A stretch of DNA of 64,000 nucleotides from Singulisphaera sp. GP187 (GTDB lineage Bacteria > Planctomycetota > Planctomycetia > Isosphaerales > Isosphaeraceae), in NCBI RefSeq assembly GCF_900129635.1, contig NZ_FSRB01000001.1, forward strand, positions 3,635,501-3,699,500, given 5' to 3'. Shown piece after piece: positions 17,139-26,657 of the stretch. Under the pieces are notes generated by a model. It had not been told where the DNA came from and made no database searches. It saw only the letters and a list, made by a program, of their open reading frames with translations. How positions within the stretch are numbered: the first letter of the stretch is position 1; each line of letters begins with the position of its first letter. Made by a program: the position numbers and the translations under genes.

Positions 17139-18777
17139 TTGCAGACTCGGGCTCGCGTCCAGGCGACACCGATTCCTTGGATTTCGATTCAGATTGTTGC
17201 GGAATCAGGCGGATCTCGGCCTTCGTTCCCTTCAAGATTCGAATCACGAGGTCTTGCCCGGGCCGGCCTTCGGCGAGGGCCTTGCGGAAGTCGTCGAGAC
17301 TTTTCACGTCATGGTCGGCCACCCGGGTGATGACCATGCCAGCCTCCAAGCCGCCATGGTCGGCCGGTCCGTCCTGCTCGACGTCGACGATGATCAGTCC
17401 GTGTTGGGTGCGATCCGGTCGGAACCGCCGGTCCCGTTCCAAAGCGGACTCGCGAAGTCGAAGTCCGAGGTTTGCGAACCGGGTGGCGTTGGTCCGAAAA
17501 CCGGTCTCCCTCGGTTCGTCAAGTTCCGCCGGAGGCGCGGGGGTAGCGGGGCGCGGGACCGGTGGGCGGCCACGGAACCGATAGGCTCCCGGGCCAAATT
17601 CCAGAGGGGGCTCCGAACCGGGTCGCACCGGCAACTCAGGACGACCGGGCGGTTCGGGACGGGCGGGCGTCTCAGGCAAGCCGAACGACTCGGGCTGAGG
17701 TTTGGGGGTCACTTGGACCTCTTTCCGCTCGCCATCGCGATCGATCGTCAAGCTCAGTGGCTGGTCGATGGGTGCGAACTCGATCGCCGCCTGGAGCGCT
17801 CCGGGACCGGCAATCGGCTTGCCTTCGAGCCGGAGGATGGCATCACCCCGGATCAGGCCCGCCGCGGCGGCCGGGCTGTCCGGCGAAACCCCGTTGATCG
17901 CCACCGCACGGAACTGGTCGAGCTGCTCGCTCCGGTCCTGATCGACGGGGCCGATCTGAATCCCGAGGTAGGCGCGACGGACCCGGCCGTGCTCGACCAG
18001 GTCGGTCGCGACCCGCCGCGCTCGCGCGGCCGGGATCGCGAACCCAACCCCCTCGTAGCCCCCGCCCGTCGTCTTGATCGCCGTGTTGATCCCGACGATC
18101 TCCCCTTTCAGGTTGATCAAGGGGCCGCCGGAATTGCCCGGGTTGATCGCGGCATCCGTCTGGATCAGATCCTCGTACATCGCCACGCCGATCCCACGTC
18201 CCTTGCCGCTGACGATGCCCGCCGTGACCGTCCCGGAGAGGCCGAAAGGCTGCCCGACCGCCAGGACCCAGTCGCCGATCTCGAGCGATCCAGAGTCGCC
18301 CCAATCGGCCGGCGACAGTCCCTTGCCATCAATAATCAACAGCGCCAGGTCGCTCTTGGGGTCGCGGCGGACCTGGGAGACCGGCCGTTCCCGGCCGTCT
18401 TCGAGGACCACAACGACGCGCGAGCTCCCTTGCACGACATGGTCGTTGGTCAGGATGTAGCCGTTCTCGGCGTCGATCACAACGCCCGAGCCGCCACCCA
18501 CCCGCTCAGGGGGCGGGCCGTCGGGAGCCATGCCGGGTGGAAAGGGTCCCCCACGCCCATTCCCCTCGAAGGGACTGGGCCTGCCGATCGGGCGAACCGT
18601 CACCACCCCGGGCAAAACGCGTTGGGCCGCCTTGCGAAAGCTCGCCGACAGCGATTCGGCCTCGCCTTGGCCAAACGCCGTCATGGTCCCGAACGTCCCT
18701 AGCGCGAGCATGGTCAGCGACACGACCGCCCGCCATCGGAAGGTTGTCGGCATCGGTCTCACCCCATCCTTGTCCAC
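17131..18777 (-). CDS. HtrA/DegP-type serine protease with two PDZ domains
   Basis: This is a periplasmic quality-control protease of the S1C family. It has a signal peptide (hydrophobic VVSLTMLALGTFGTMTAFG), then a trypsin-like domain with the triad His in TNDHVV (about residue 113), Asp in KSDLALL (about 143) and Ser in GNSGGPL (about 216). PDZ1 (about 285-370) begins RRAYLGIQIG. A Pro/Arg-rich linker follows (about 385-450), then PDZ2 (TQHGLIIVDVEQDGPADHGGL). At 548 residues it is longer than typical DegP because of the linker. An internal ATG eight codons in (18753), preceded by GGGGTGAG, may be the true start. It is transcribed away from the zinc-ribbon gene. Confidence 0.93.
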   Translation of the reverse strand: MDKDGVRPMPTTFRWRAVVSLTMLALGTFGTMTAFGQGEAESLSASFRKAAQRVLPGVVTVRPIGRPSPFEGNGRGGPFPPGMAPDGPPPERVGGGSGVVIDAENGYILTNDHVVQGSSRVVVVLEDGRERPVSQVRRDPKSDLALLIIDGKGLSPADWGDSGSLEIGDWVLAVGQPFGLSGTVTAGIVSGKGRGIGVAMYEDLIQTDAAINPGNSGGPLINLKGEIVGINTAIKTTGGGYEGVGFAIPAARARRVATDLVEHGRVRRAYLGIQIGPVDQDRSEQLDQFRAVAINGVSPDSPAAAAGLIRGDAILRLEGKPIAGPGALQAAIEFAPIDQPLSLTIDRDGERKEVQVTPKPQPESFGLPETPARPEPPGRPELPVRPGSEPPLEFGPGAYRFRGRPPVPRPATPAPPAELDEPRETGFRTNATRFANLGLRLRESALERDRRFRPDRTQHGLIIVDVEQDGPADHGGLEAGMVITRVADHDVKSLDDFRKALAEGRPGQDLVIRILKGTKAEIRLIPQQSESKSKESVSPGREPESATH

Positions 18778-18834
18778 CCGTGCCGGGCCATCTCCTTACT
18801 GGAGTGTGCAGACCCGCACCACCTTCATTTTTTG

Positions 18835-18864
18835 ACTATAACGCGAAGTCCCCCGCCATGCCAA
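18835..18864 (-). promoter_or_regulatory. Putative sigma-70-like promoter of the HtrA-type gene
   Basis: On the minus strand TTGGCA (complement of 18859-18864) and TATAGT (18835-18840) are 18 bases apart, about 60 bases upstream of the protease start. Confidence 0.5.
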
Positions 18865-19078
18865 GTCCCACCCCGGTGTCCGTTGGTCGCTCAGCGCGGA
18901 ATCGAACCCACCCTGGAATCGGCGAGGGCGGACTCGAATCGAGAAATCACACTGCAAGCGACTTCTTATTCACGAGGCCACTGATTATGATTTTTGTTGC
19001 GTCGCCGCCGCCCACCCCACATCGCATCACGTTCGGCGGATCCGCTTTTTCCTGATCCAGGTCCAGAGGACGAGACTG

Positions 19079-20563
19079 ATGTCCATCGCATTCCAGTGCG
19101 AACGATGCGGCAAGGACTTCGTGGTCGGGAACGAGCTGGCCGGCAAACGCTGCAAGTGCAAACAGTGCGGCCACGTGTTCGCCATCCCGAACGATCGACC
19201 GGCGAGCGGGTTCGCGCCAGCGACCTCGCGGGAATCGGACGACAATGCCGCCGCTCCAAGACGCGCGCCATCGTCGCGTCCCAAGTCCTCGGCCCGGGCC
19301 TTCGCTCGCGATGGCGACCCTTACGACTTTGATGACGAACCGTGGCAGAAGCAGCCCTCAACAAGCGACGAGCCCGATCTCGATGAACTCCTGCCGCAAC
19401 GGCCCAAGCCCGCGGCGAGGAAGCGCAGCCGGCACACGAATTCGGGACTCAGCAACTTCGCGACCATCCCCTTCTGGGTGTTCCTTCTAGGGGCGTTCTT
19501 CGGTTTCGCCATCGCTCGGCAAATCTGGATGCGGCATGCGGCCGAACTGAATCCTGCCTGGATCGCCCTGGCGTTCGTCGCCTACACCTTATCGATCTCC
19601 GGCGCCATCGGCTGCCTGGTCGTCGCCTTCCGCGAAGGGCCGAGCTACGGCCTCTGCTGTTCATTCATGCCACTCTACATTCTTTACTATGTTTTTTCCC
19701 GCTGGGAGCATACGAAGGAAGCCTTCTTCGTCTCCTTTACCGGGGGCATGCTGCTCTCCGGGGCGAGCGCCATCGACCCGGATATCTTCAATCTCCTGGT
19801 GGATGAGCCCAAACCGAAGGTCGCGGGCGCTCCCGAGAACCACTGGCCACCCGAGCGGCCCGGCTTCGCCCGCCCCCCCGCTCCCTGGAGGCCAGCAGGG
19901 CCCGGCCCGAATTTCCCGCACCCGATGCCGATGCCGACCCCCACACCCCCCGTCGCCCCGGCTCAGCCCCGGGTCGTCCTGGGAGACTTCACGGACCAGG
20001 CCCTTGCCGACTTGAAGTCGCCCAACCCCCATTTCCGCAAAATGGCGTTGGGACGACTCAAAAACGCACCGCCGAACGACCGGCGCGACGAGATTGCCAA
20101 GGCGGTCGAGCCCTTGCTCACCGACCCCGATGGCTTCTGCCGATCGGATGCCGCCAAAACACTGGCGGTCTGGGGTGGGGTCGATTCCACCCCGGCGTTG
20201 CTTAAAGTCCTCAAGGACCCCGCATTCAACGTCCGCTGGGCGATCCTTGACGCGCTCAAGGAACTCCGCGACCCGAAGGCGGCCGAGGCGCTGATCGACT
20301 ACTTGATGACCTCCAATGACCGCGGTAAAGCCGCCGAGGCACTCAAGGCGATCGGACCGTCGGCCGAGGAGGCCGTGCTCCGCGGCCTGACGCACCACGA
20401 CGGCTTCGCCCGGATGGATGTCTGTCGGATCTTGCAAGCGATTGGAACCCTCAAAAGCGTCCCCGCGTTGCAAGACGTGGTGATCAACGGCCAAGGGCAC
20501 GGGCTCGACGTCATGGCCGCCCGCGACGCCCTCAAGCAAATCGAACTGAGGAATTCCCGTTGA
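19079..20563 (+). CDS. Zinc-ribbon membrane protein with C-terminal HEAT repeats
   Basis: The 494-residue protein opens with a zinc ribbon (FQCERCGKDFVVGNELAGKR, then CKCKQCGHVF, four Cys in two CxxC pairs, residues about 7-32). A charged low-complexity linker (about 40-120) follows, then two or three membrane segments (FWVFLLGAFFGFAIA; WIALAFVAYTLSISGAIGCLVVAF; LCCSFMPLYILYYVF). A Pro-rich linker (about 250-300) leads to four or five HEAT-like helical repeats (KKNAPPNDRRDEIAKAVEPLL-type, with DPDGFCRSDAAKTLAVWG). This architecture is recurrent in planctomycetes. The HEAT part probably binds another protein; no catalytic motif is seen. Start ATG 19079. It is divergent from the protease gene. 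Confidence 0.85.
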   Translation: MSIAFQCERCGKDFVVGNELAGKRCKCKQCGHVFAIPNDRPASGFAPATSRESDDNAAAPRRAPSSRPKSSARAFARDGDPYDFDDEPWQKQPSTSDEPDLDELLPQRPKPAARKRSRHTNSGLSNFATIPFWVFLLGAFFGFAIARQIWMRHAAELNPAWIALAFVAYTLSISGAIGCLVVAFREGPSYGLCCSFMPLYILYYVFSRWEHTKEAFFVSFTGGMLLSGASAIDPDIFNLLVDEPKPKVAGAPENHWPPERPGFARPPAPWRPAGPGPNFPHPMPMPTPTPPVAPAQPRVVLGDFTDQALADLKSPNPHFRKMALGRLKNAPPNDRRDEIAKAVEPLLTDPDGFCRSDAAKTLAVWGGVDSTPALLKVLKDPAFNVRWAILDALKELRDPKAAEALIDYLMTSNDRGKAAEALKAIGPSAEEAVLRGLTHHDGFARMDVCRILQAIGTLKSVPALQDVVINGQGHGLDVMAARDALKQIELRNSR

Positions 20564-20609
20564 CCGCGAACCGAAGGCAAGGCGGCACGGAGTCCCGACG
20601 CTCGGCCCC

Positions 20610-20638
20610 TTGAGCGGAGCTGACGGGCCGTCTATAAT
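20610..20638 (+). promoter_or_regulatory. Promoter of the ComEA-like/uvrB operon
   Basis: TTGAGC (20610-20615), a 17-base spacer, and a consensus TATAAT (20633-20638), about 60 bases before the ComEA-like ATG. This is the best sigma-70-type promoter in the window. Confidence 0.65.
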
Positions 20639-20696
20639 CCTTTGAATTCGTGAACGTCTGCCTCGTGCCCTGCGCCGGGGGATCAGGAGAACCGGC

Positions 20697-21098
20697 ATGC
20701 CCTCGGCAACCTCGAGGCCGCTCTGGGGATGGACCGCCCCGGTTCGCGGTCTGCTGATCGTATCGACGATGGTCAGCGCCATCGGCTTGCTCGTCGCCGC
20801 GCCACGGGGAGAGGACGCCCCGGCGCCATTGCCTCCGTTGATCGTCGACCCGAACACCGCCCCGGCGCCGGTCCTGATGGCTCTGCCACGGCTCGGTCCT
20901 TCGCTCGTCGGCCGGATCGTCGTGGCGCGAGCGCAGGCACCGTTCCGATCGATCGACGACCTCGAGGCCCGGGTCCGCGGGTTGGGGCCGGCCACGATCA
21001 AGGCACTTCAACCTCATCTCCGAATCGATCCCACGAACCTCCAAGCCGCCGACCGCTCGCTGGCAACGGCTCCTTCCATGGCCCATAACGCTCGTTGA
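20697..21098 (+). CDS. ComEA-like helix-hairpin-helix protein
   Basis: The 133-residue protein has one N-terminal membrane segment or signal anchor ([20 protein letters not shown]), a Pro-rich linker and one helix-hairpin-helix domain. That domain reads [55 protein letters not shown]. This is the ComEA arrangement, in which the hairpin binds double-stranded DNA outside the inner membrane during uptake. The canonical 'INTA' is VDPNTA here. It ends ten bases before uvrB, so the two are co-transcribed. Whether it acts in competence or only as a DNA-binding envelope protein cannot be told from sequence. Confidence 0.82.
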   Translation: MPSATSRPLWGWTAPVRGLLIVSTMVSAIGLLVAAPRGEDAPAPLPPLIVDPNTAPAPVLMALPRLGPSLVGRIVVARAQAPFRSIDDLEARVRGLGPATIKALQPHLRIDPTNLQAADRSLATAPSMAHNAR

Positions 21099-21108
21099 AC
21101 GGATTCCC

Positions 21109-23181
21109 ATGCCTGATTTCCAGTTGGCGTCCCCCTATCAACCGGCCGGAGACCAGCCCAAGGCGATCGCAGAGCTGACGCAAGGGCTGCGCGACGGGCA
21201 CAAGCACCAGACGCTCCTCGGCGTGACCGGCTCGGGCAAAACATTCACAATGGCGAACGTGATCGCCCAGATGAATCGCCCGGCCCTCGTCATGTCGCAC
21301 AACAAAACTCTCGCGGCGCAGCTTTACGGCGAGTTCAAAGAGTTCTTCCCCCACAACGCCGTCCGCTACTTCGTCAGTTACTACGACTACTATCAACCCG
21401 AAGCCTACATCCCCCAACGCGACATCTATATCGAGAAGGACGCCTCGATCAACGACGAGATCGAGCGGCTCCGCCTGGCGGCCACCAGCGCCTTGGTCAG
21501 CCGGAACGACGTGATCGTCATCGCCAGCGTCTCGTGCATCTATGGCCTCGGTTCCCCCGAGGACTACCGCAAAATGATGGTCCGCCTCAAGGTGGGCGAA
21601 AACATCGACCGCGACGAGATGCTCCTCCGGCTGGTGGATATCCAGTACGACCGCAACGACATCAGCTTCGAACGCGGCAAGTTCCGGGTCCGGGGCGACG
21701 TCGTTGAGATCTGGCCGGCCTACGAGGAGATCGCCTTCCGGATCGAGCTCTTCGGCGACGAAATCGAAACCCTCTCCGTGATCGACCCGCTCACCGGCTC
21801 GGTCATCGAGAAAAAAGACGACATGTACATCTACCCGGCCAAGCACTTCGTCTTGCCGGAGGACCGGATCCAGGGGGCCGTCGAACGGATCCAGGAGGAG
21901 CTCAAGGACCGGCTCAAAACGCTCCGCGATCAAGGGAAGCTCCTCGAAGCGCAACGGCTCGAAGCGCGAACCCGTTACGACCTCGAAATGCTCCTGGAGG
22001 TCGGCTACTGCTCGGGGATCGAAAACTACAGCCGGCCGCTCGCCGGCAAGAAAGCGGGCGAGACCCCGAACACCCTGCTCGACTTCTTCCCGCCCGACAG
22101 CCTCCTCTTCATCGACGAGTCGCACGTCAGCGTCCCCCAGATCCGTGGGATGTTCGCCGGGGATTTCAGCCGCAAGAGCACCCTCGTGGAGCACGGCTTT
22201 CGCCTCCCGAGCGCCCTGGACAACCGACCGCTCCGGTTCGACGAGTGGGAGTTGAAGCTCGGCTCGCGCGTCTACGTCTCGGCGACCCCCGGTGACTATG
22301 AAGTGGCGATGTCGGGGGGCGAGATCGTCGAGCAGGTGATTCGCCCGACCGGCCTGATCGATCCGGTCGTGCGGATCGAGCCCGCGCGGGGCCAGGTCCC
22401 CGCGCTCGTGGCCGAGGTCCGCACGCGGGCCGCTCGGGGTGAGCGAGTCCTGGTCACGACCCTCACGAAACGGCTGGCCGAGGATCTCTCGCGGTTCATG
22501 AAGGAGCAAGGCCTGCGCTGTAAGTGGTTGCACTCCGAGCTCAACGCCATCGAACGAATGACGATCCTCCGCGAACTCCGCGAAGGGGCGTTCGACACCC
22601 TGATCGGGGTCAACCTGCTCCGCGAAGGGCTCGACCTGCCCGAAGTCTCGATGGTCTGCATCCTCGACGCCGACAAAGAAGGGTTCCTCCGGAGTGAGAC
22701 CTCACTGATCCAGACGATCGGTCGCGCCGCCCGGCACGTCAACGCCGAGGTCGTGCTCTACGCCGACAAGGTGACGCAGTCGATGCAGCGGGCCCTGGAC
22801 GAGACCAATCGCCGGCGCGCCTTGCAGCTCGCCTATAACGCCGAGCACGGCATCACCCCCGAATCGATCATCAAGTCGATCCGACGTGGCATCGAAGAAG
22901 AGATGCAGGCCAAGGTCGAGACCCGCAAGGCGGTCGGCCGCGACGAGACGACCGACGCCACCGAGGAATACCTCAACGAGCTCGAGGCCGAGATGCTTGC
23001 CGCCGCCGAGAACCTCGAGTTCGAGCGCGCGGCGGCCCTGCGCGACCGGATCCTCCAACTCCGGTCGAGCCAGGACGGCGGCCCTGCTCGACCGATCGCC
23101 TCGGCCCAGGCCACCAGTGCCAAGTCCAAGGCCAAGTCGAAAGCCAGGGCCAGCGGAGGGCGGAAGCCCAAAACCCAGTAA
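21109..23181 (+). CDS. uvrB: Excinuclease ABC subunit B
   Basis: UvrB receives damage from UvrA, verifies it and recruits UvrC. The 690-residue protein is full length. Walker A is [11 protein letters not shown] near residue 40. The beta-hairpin region is [12 protein letters not shown] near 90. The DEAH-like box is [15 protein letters not shown] near 340. Helicase motifs V and VI are in [13 protein letters not shown] and [17 protein letters not shown]. The C-terminal UVR motif ([21 protein letters not shown], about 625-645) contacts UvrC. The last about 35 residues are a Lys/Ser/Ala-rich tail. It pairs functionally with the double UvrA nine kilobases away; no uvrC is in the window. Confidence 0.97.
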   Translation: MPDFQLASPYQPAGDQPKAIAELTQGLRDGHKHQTLLGVTGSGKTFTMANVIAQMNRPALVMSHNKTLAAQLYGEFKEFFPHNAVRYFVSYYDYYQPEAYIPQRDIYIEKDASINDEIERLRLAATSALVSRNDVIVIASVSCIYGLGSPEDYRKMMVRLKVGENIDRDEMLLRLVDIQYDRNDISFERGKFRVRGDVVEIWPAYEEIAFRIELFGDEIETLSVIDPLTGSVIEKKDDMYIYPAKHFVLPEDRIQGAVERIQEELKDRLKTLRDQGKLLEAQRLEARTRYDLEMLLEVGYCSGIENYSRPLAGKKAGETPNTLLDFFPPDSLLFIDESHVSVPQIRGMFAGDFSRKSTLVEHGFRLPSALDNRPLRFDEWELKLGSRVYVSATPGDYEVAMSGGEIVEQVIRPTGLIDPVVRIEPARGQVPALVAEVRTRAARGERVLVTTLTKRLAEDLSRFMKEQGLRCKWLHSELNAIERMTILRELREGAFDTLIGVNLLREGLDLPEVSMVCILDADKEGFLRSETSLIQTIGRAARHVNAEVVLYADKVTQSMQRALDETNRRRALQLAYNAEHGITPESIIKSIRRGIEEEMQAKVETRKAVGRDETTDATEEYLNELEAEMLAAAENLEFERAAALRDRILQLRSSQDGGPARPIASAQATSAKSKAKSKARASGGRKPKTQ

Positions 23182-23327
23182 AGGAACATCGCTTGCCGAG
23201 GTCTCCTCGTTGGCCCCATAATTCGATACTCTAGCAAGGGCACCGGCTTGATGGAGTCCGGCCACCCGGGGCCGGGCTGAGAACCCAGTAACGTGGCGAC
23301 AGTCTCTGAAGTCGGTTAGCGGGTCCG

Positions 23328-23468
23328 TTGCAGCCCCGAAGGGGCAACCGTTCAGAGCCAGGGGCACAAGCCACTGGGGAATATTCGACTGATTGATTTC
23401 CTGAAGCCCCGAAGGGGCGACCGTCAGAGCCAGCCATCGCATTTGACGGTCGCCTCTTCGGGGCTGCA
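23328..23468. repeat. CCCCGAAGGGG repeat cluster
   Basis: Two direct copies (from about 23329 and 23402) share the core AGCCCCGAAGGGGC followed by ACCGTTCAGAGCCAG or GACCGTCAGAGCCAG. A third, inverted copy (about 23443-23468) reads TTTGACGGTCGCCTCTTCGG. Copies two and three can form a large hairpin. It lies in the 337-base gap between uvrB and nadC, which holds nothing else I can identify, and may end uvrB transcription. Confidence 0.75.
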
Positions 23469-23518
23469 ATAAAGAGTCCGGTATCAGCCGGGCTCAGGTC
23501 CACGGAGTTTCCGTCCCA

Positions 23519-24433
23519 ATGGCAGCCGTCGAGTTCGACCCCGCCGCGAGGCGCAACGCCGAAACCCTCATGGATCTGGCCTACGCGGAGGACCTCGGCG
23601 GGATTGGCGACTTGACGGCCGACGCGATCATCCCGGCCCACGGCCGAGGCGCCGCGCAGTTCGTCGCGCGCAAGGAAGGGGTCATCGCCGGGATCCCCGT
23701 TCTCCAACTGGCGGCCCTGCGATTCGGGTTGCCGACTTGGTTCAAACCGCTCGTCCAGGACGGTGACCTCGTCGGGCCGGGCGACGCCATCGCGTCCATC
23801 GCCGGGCCGATGCGCGCCATGCTTGCCATGGAACGGACCGCCTTGAACTTCCTTCAGCGTCTGAGCGGGATCGCCACCCTGACGGCCCGGTTCGTCGCCG
23901 AGGTTGCCGACACGTCGGCCGTGATCCTCGACACCCGCAAGACGACACCGGGTTGGCGTGCCTTGGAGAAATACGCAGTCCGTTGCGGCGGGGGCCGGAA
24001 CCATCGCATCGGGCTCTACGACGCGGTCTTGATCAAGGACAACCACCTCGCCTGGCTCGCCGAACAAGGGGACCCGATCAGCCTGGCCATTGCCACCGCA
24101 CGTACGCACGCGCCTGCCGGGACGACGATCGAGATCGAGGTCGATACCCTGGAGCAACTCGATCAGGCCCTCGCGTGCCAACCCGACATCATTCTGGTGG
24201 ACAACCTCGGTCCGGAGTCGCTGGCCGAGTCCGTCCGGAGGCGTAACGCCCGAGCGCCCCAGGTTCTTTTAGAGGCATCCGGCGGCATCACCCTGGCCAC
24301 GGTTCGCCAGTTGGCCCGGACGGGTGTCGACCGGATCAGCGTGGGGGCCTTGACCCATTCGGCACCGGCGCTCGATATCGGTCTCGACTTCGAGACCGAT
24401 CCCCCGCCCGTTTCGAGCGGGTCGAAACGTTGA
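23519..24433 (+). CDS. nadC: Nicotinate-nucleotide pyrophosphorylase (quinolinate phosphoribosyltransferase)
   Basis: NadC converts quinolinate and PRPP to nicotinate mononucleotide, CO2 and pyrophosphate in de novo NAD synthesis. The 304-residue protein has EDLGGIGDLTADAI near the start, ERTALNFLQRLSGIAT, then the active-site stretch LDTRKTTPGWRALEKYAVRCGGGRNHRIGLYDAVLIKDNH. EIEVDTLEQ, LLEASGGITLATVRQLARTGVDRISVGALTHSA follow near the end. All residues known to bind the substrate phosphates and carboxylates in this motif set appear present. nadA and nadB are not in the window. A short gap separates it from birA, so it may head a two-gene unit. Confidence 0.96.
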   Translation: MAAVEFDPAARRNAETLMDLAYAEDLGGIGDLTADAIIPAHGRGAAQFVARKEGVIAGIPVLQLAALRFGLPTWFKPLVQDGDLVGPGDAIASIAGPMRAMLAMERTALNFLQRLSGIATLTARFVAEVADTSAVILDTRKTTPGWRALEKYAVRCGGGRNHRIGLYDAVLIKDNHLAWLAEQGDPISLAIATARTHAPAGTTIEIEVDTLEQLDQALACQPDIILVDNLGPESLAESVRRRNARAPQVLLEASGGITLATVRQLARTGVDRISVGALTHSAPALDIGLDFETDPPPVSSGSKR

Positions 24434-24495
24434 TTGCTTCGTTCCCCACACGCGAGAACGGTCGGTTTCTCTTCCTGATTTCGTAGCTGCCGCGG

Positions 24496-25512
24496 GTGAC
24501 AGTCGTCGTGAATATTCCTCTCCTCCACCGTCTTCGCGACGCCCAGGGCGCCTTCGTCTCCATCGCCGAATTAGGGGATGGGGAGGCGTTCGACTCGGTG
24601 CAAACTGATCTGGATGAGTTGGAGAGATTCGGATTCGTGCTCGAGAGTCATCCCTACCGCGGCGTCGCCTATCGCGGGCCGGCCGCGCGGCTCTGTCCCG
24701 ACCAGATCGAGCACGAGCTCGGAACACGACGAGTCGGCCGCAGGATTGCGGTCTGGAACCGGGTCATCAGCACCAACGACCTGGCCGCCAATGCCGCCGC
24801 GTCCAAGGCGAACGAAGGGCTCGTGATCTTGGCCGAGGAGCAGACGGCCGGTCGAGGCCGACGCGGAAGGCAATGGGTGGCGCCTACGGGTTCGTCCCTC
24901 TTGATGTCGGTCCTGCTCTTCCCGTCCGAGAGTCTGGCCGAGGCGGGCTGGCTCACCGCGCTCGGGGCCGTCGCGGTGGCCGAGGTCGTCGCCGCCTGGA
25001 CCGGGCTCGACGCACGGATCAAGTGGCCCAACGACGTGCGGATCGCGGGACGGAAGATCGCCGGGATTCTCGTCGAACGCGGTGAGGGCGCAGTGATCGG
25101 CATCGGGCTCAATGCAAATCTCTCCCAGGCCGACTTCCCCACGGAACTTCACGAAACGGCCACCTCGCTTCGGATCCTCATGGGTGAAACCGTGGATCGA
25201 TCCGAACTGGTTCGCGCTCTGATTCGGCGGCTCGACGCATGGTACGATCGCGGCTGGTCGCTCGGTCCCGACGCCCTGAATCCCGCCTGGCGCGACCGGA
25301 GCGAACATTTGGGCCAGATGGTCGAAGTCGCCACCCCCTCCGGTTCTCATGTCGGCCGCCTCGTTGACCTGGATTTGAGGCGTGGCTTAACCCTGGCGGA
25401 ATCCGACCAAGACGGCCGAGCCCGGCAGTTTTCGATTCGCGACGTCCTCACCCTGACCCCGTGCAACGACGGGGCGGGACCGGGGCCAAACGCACCAATC
25501 GTCGCCCCGTGA
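24496..25512 (+). CDS. birA: Biotin-[acetyl-CoA-carboxylase] ligase, bifunctional type
   Basis: BirA makes biotinyl-AMP and transfers biotin to the carrier domain of acetyl-CoA carboxylase. The 338-residue protein starts at a GTG. An N-terminal winged-helix-like region (about 1-70, VQTDLDELERFGFVLES) suggests it can also act as a transcriptional repressor. The catalytic domain has VISTNDLA, the biotin-binding EEQTAGRGRRGRQW, SLLMSVLLFP, IKWPNDVRIAGRKIAGILVE and IGIGLNANLS, and a C-terminal SH3-like part (VATPSGSHVGRLVDLDLRRG). No biotin operator could be recognised upstream. Confidence 0.94.
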   Translation: MTVVVNIPLLHRLRDAQGAFVSIAELGDGEAFDSVQTDLDELERFGFVLESHPYRGVAYRGPAARLCPDQIEHELGTRRVGRRIAVWNRVISTNDLAANAAASKANEGLVILAEEQTAGRGRRGRQWVAPTGSSLLMSVLLFPSESLAEAGWLTALGAVAVAEVVAAWTGLDARIKWPNDVRIAGRKIAGILVERGEGAVIGIGLNANLSQADFPTELHETATSLRILMGETVDRSELVRALIRRLDAWYDRGWSLGPDALNPAWRDRSEHLGQMVEVATPSGSHVGRLVDLDLRRGLTLAESDQDGRARQFSIRDVLTLTPCNDGAGPGPNAPIVAP

Positions 25513-25704
25513 GACGATCCGCGTCGCTCGCTCGTTGACAACAACTCAATAAAGAGGCAACATCAGGCTCTGGCCCACCGTCAGAACGCCTGATACACTC
25601 GCCAAAGTTGCCGATACTCTCTCCTGGCCGGCCAGACCCCGTGACCAACGGCCTCCAGCGCGAGAGAGATCGTCCCTCCCGCCTTCTGGATTGGAGATCA
25701 GCGC

Positions 25705-26556
25705 ATGGCTTATCGACAGTCCCGAACCATCGAGACCGCTCTCAGGTTCGACCGGTCGGCGAATGCCTGCCATCCGCTTTCGACGGCGGTCGCCGGTTCG
25801 TCGTTTGCGCCAGTGTTGGCGCTTGCCATGGCCCTGGTGGCGGTTCCCGCGACCGCACCGGCCGGCGTCTCGACCGTCTCCCCCCGCTCAGGAGCCCCCG
25901 GCATGTTGGAACCGCACACCGGGTCGTTATTGGTCACCTATTACGAAACGTTCTTGCGTGAGCAGGACATCGAGCACTACCGTCAATCGGTCTCGACACG
26001 CTATACGGAAGGGTCGCTCTGTCGACTAATCGAGTCGGGAAACACCCAATCCCGCCGCGCAGCGCTCCTGGCACTCGGCCTGTACGGTACGTTTCAGTGC
26101 AACGCATCGGTCGCCCAGGCGCTGCGTGACAACGACCTGACCGTGCGGCGGATGGCAAGCGATGCCCTGTGGGCAATCTGGTTTCGCGCCGACACCGACG
26201 AGAATAACAAGACTCTCGAACAGGTGAGCAAGCTGATCGCCAGGCAGCGAACCGACGAGGCGATCAACCTGGCCACCCAATTGATCGACCGCAGTCCCAA
26301 GTTTGCCGAAGCCTACAATCAGCGTGCCCTCGCCCACTTTCTCCTCGGACATTTCGACGAGAGCGTGACCGATTGCCGCCGCGTCCTGGAACTCAACCCG
26401 TATCACTTCGGAGCGCTGTCGGGCATGGCGCAGTGCCAGATCCAGCTCGGACAGAGTGGTGAAGCACTCAAAACCTTGCGTCGTGCGCTCAAGCTCGAAC
26501 CCCATAACGAAAGCCTTCGCGGCCTCGTCTCGGCACTCGAGACCGACGGCGAGTGA
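25705..26556 (+). CDS. Secreted HEAT/TPR repeat protein
   Basis: The 283-residue protein has an N-terminal hydrophobic segment (SSFAPVLALAMALVAVPATAPA), likely a signal peptide cleaved near residue 50. A HEAT-like pair follows (RAALLALGLYGTFQC, VRRMASDALWAIWF), then three tetratricopeptide-like helical pairs (AEAYNQRALAHFLLGHFDESVTDCRRVLELNPYHFGALSGMAQCQIQLGQSGEALKTLRRALKLEP). The combination suggests a scaffold for protein-protein contact in the periplasm. No catalytic motif is visible. A stem-loop about 70 bases after the stop probably ends the transcript. Confidence 0.8.
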   Translation: MAYRQSRTIETALRFDRSANACHPLSTAVAGSSFAPVLALAMALVAVPATAPAGVSTVSPRSGAPGMLEPHTGSLLVTYYETFLREQDIEHYRQSVSTRYTEGSLCRLIESGNTQSRRAALLALGLYGTFQCNASVAQALRDNDLTVRRMASDALWAIWFRADTDENNKTLEQVSKLIARQRTDEAINLATQLIDRSPKFAEAYNQRALAHFLLGHFDESVTDCRRVLELNPYHFGALSGMAQCQIQLGQSGEALKTLRRALKLEPHNESLRGLVSALETDGE

Positions 26557-26625
26557 TTTTCGTGCCGTTGAGTGGCGGTTTTACCCACCCCGCAAACCGA
26601 TCCCACCGCGATTAAGGCCTCCGCG

Positions 26626-26657
26626 TGTGCCATCCATGGGCCGGCCGGGATGGCACA
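26626..26657. terminator. Stem-loop after the HEAT/TPR gene
   Basis: TGTGCCATCC (26626-26635) is perfectly complementary to GGATGGCACA (26648-26657), with a GC-rich 12-base loop and no T-run. It opens a series of stem-loops that leads into the hairpin array. Confidence 0.55.

Noticed and set aside
18890..18960. Possible tRNA end on the minus strand (GGTTCGATTCC-like T-loop)
   Set aside because: Only the T-loop-like bases are present; the acceptor, D and anticodon stems cannot be formed.
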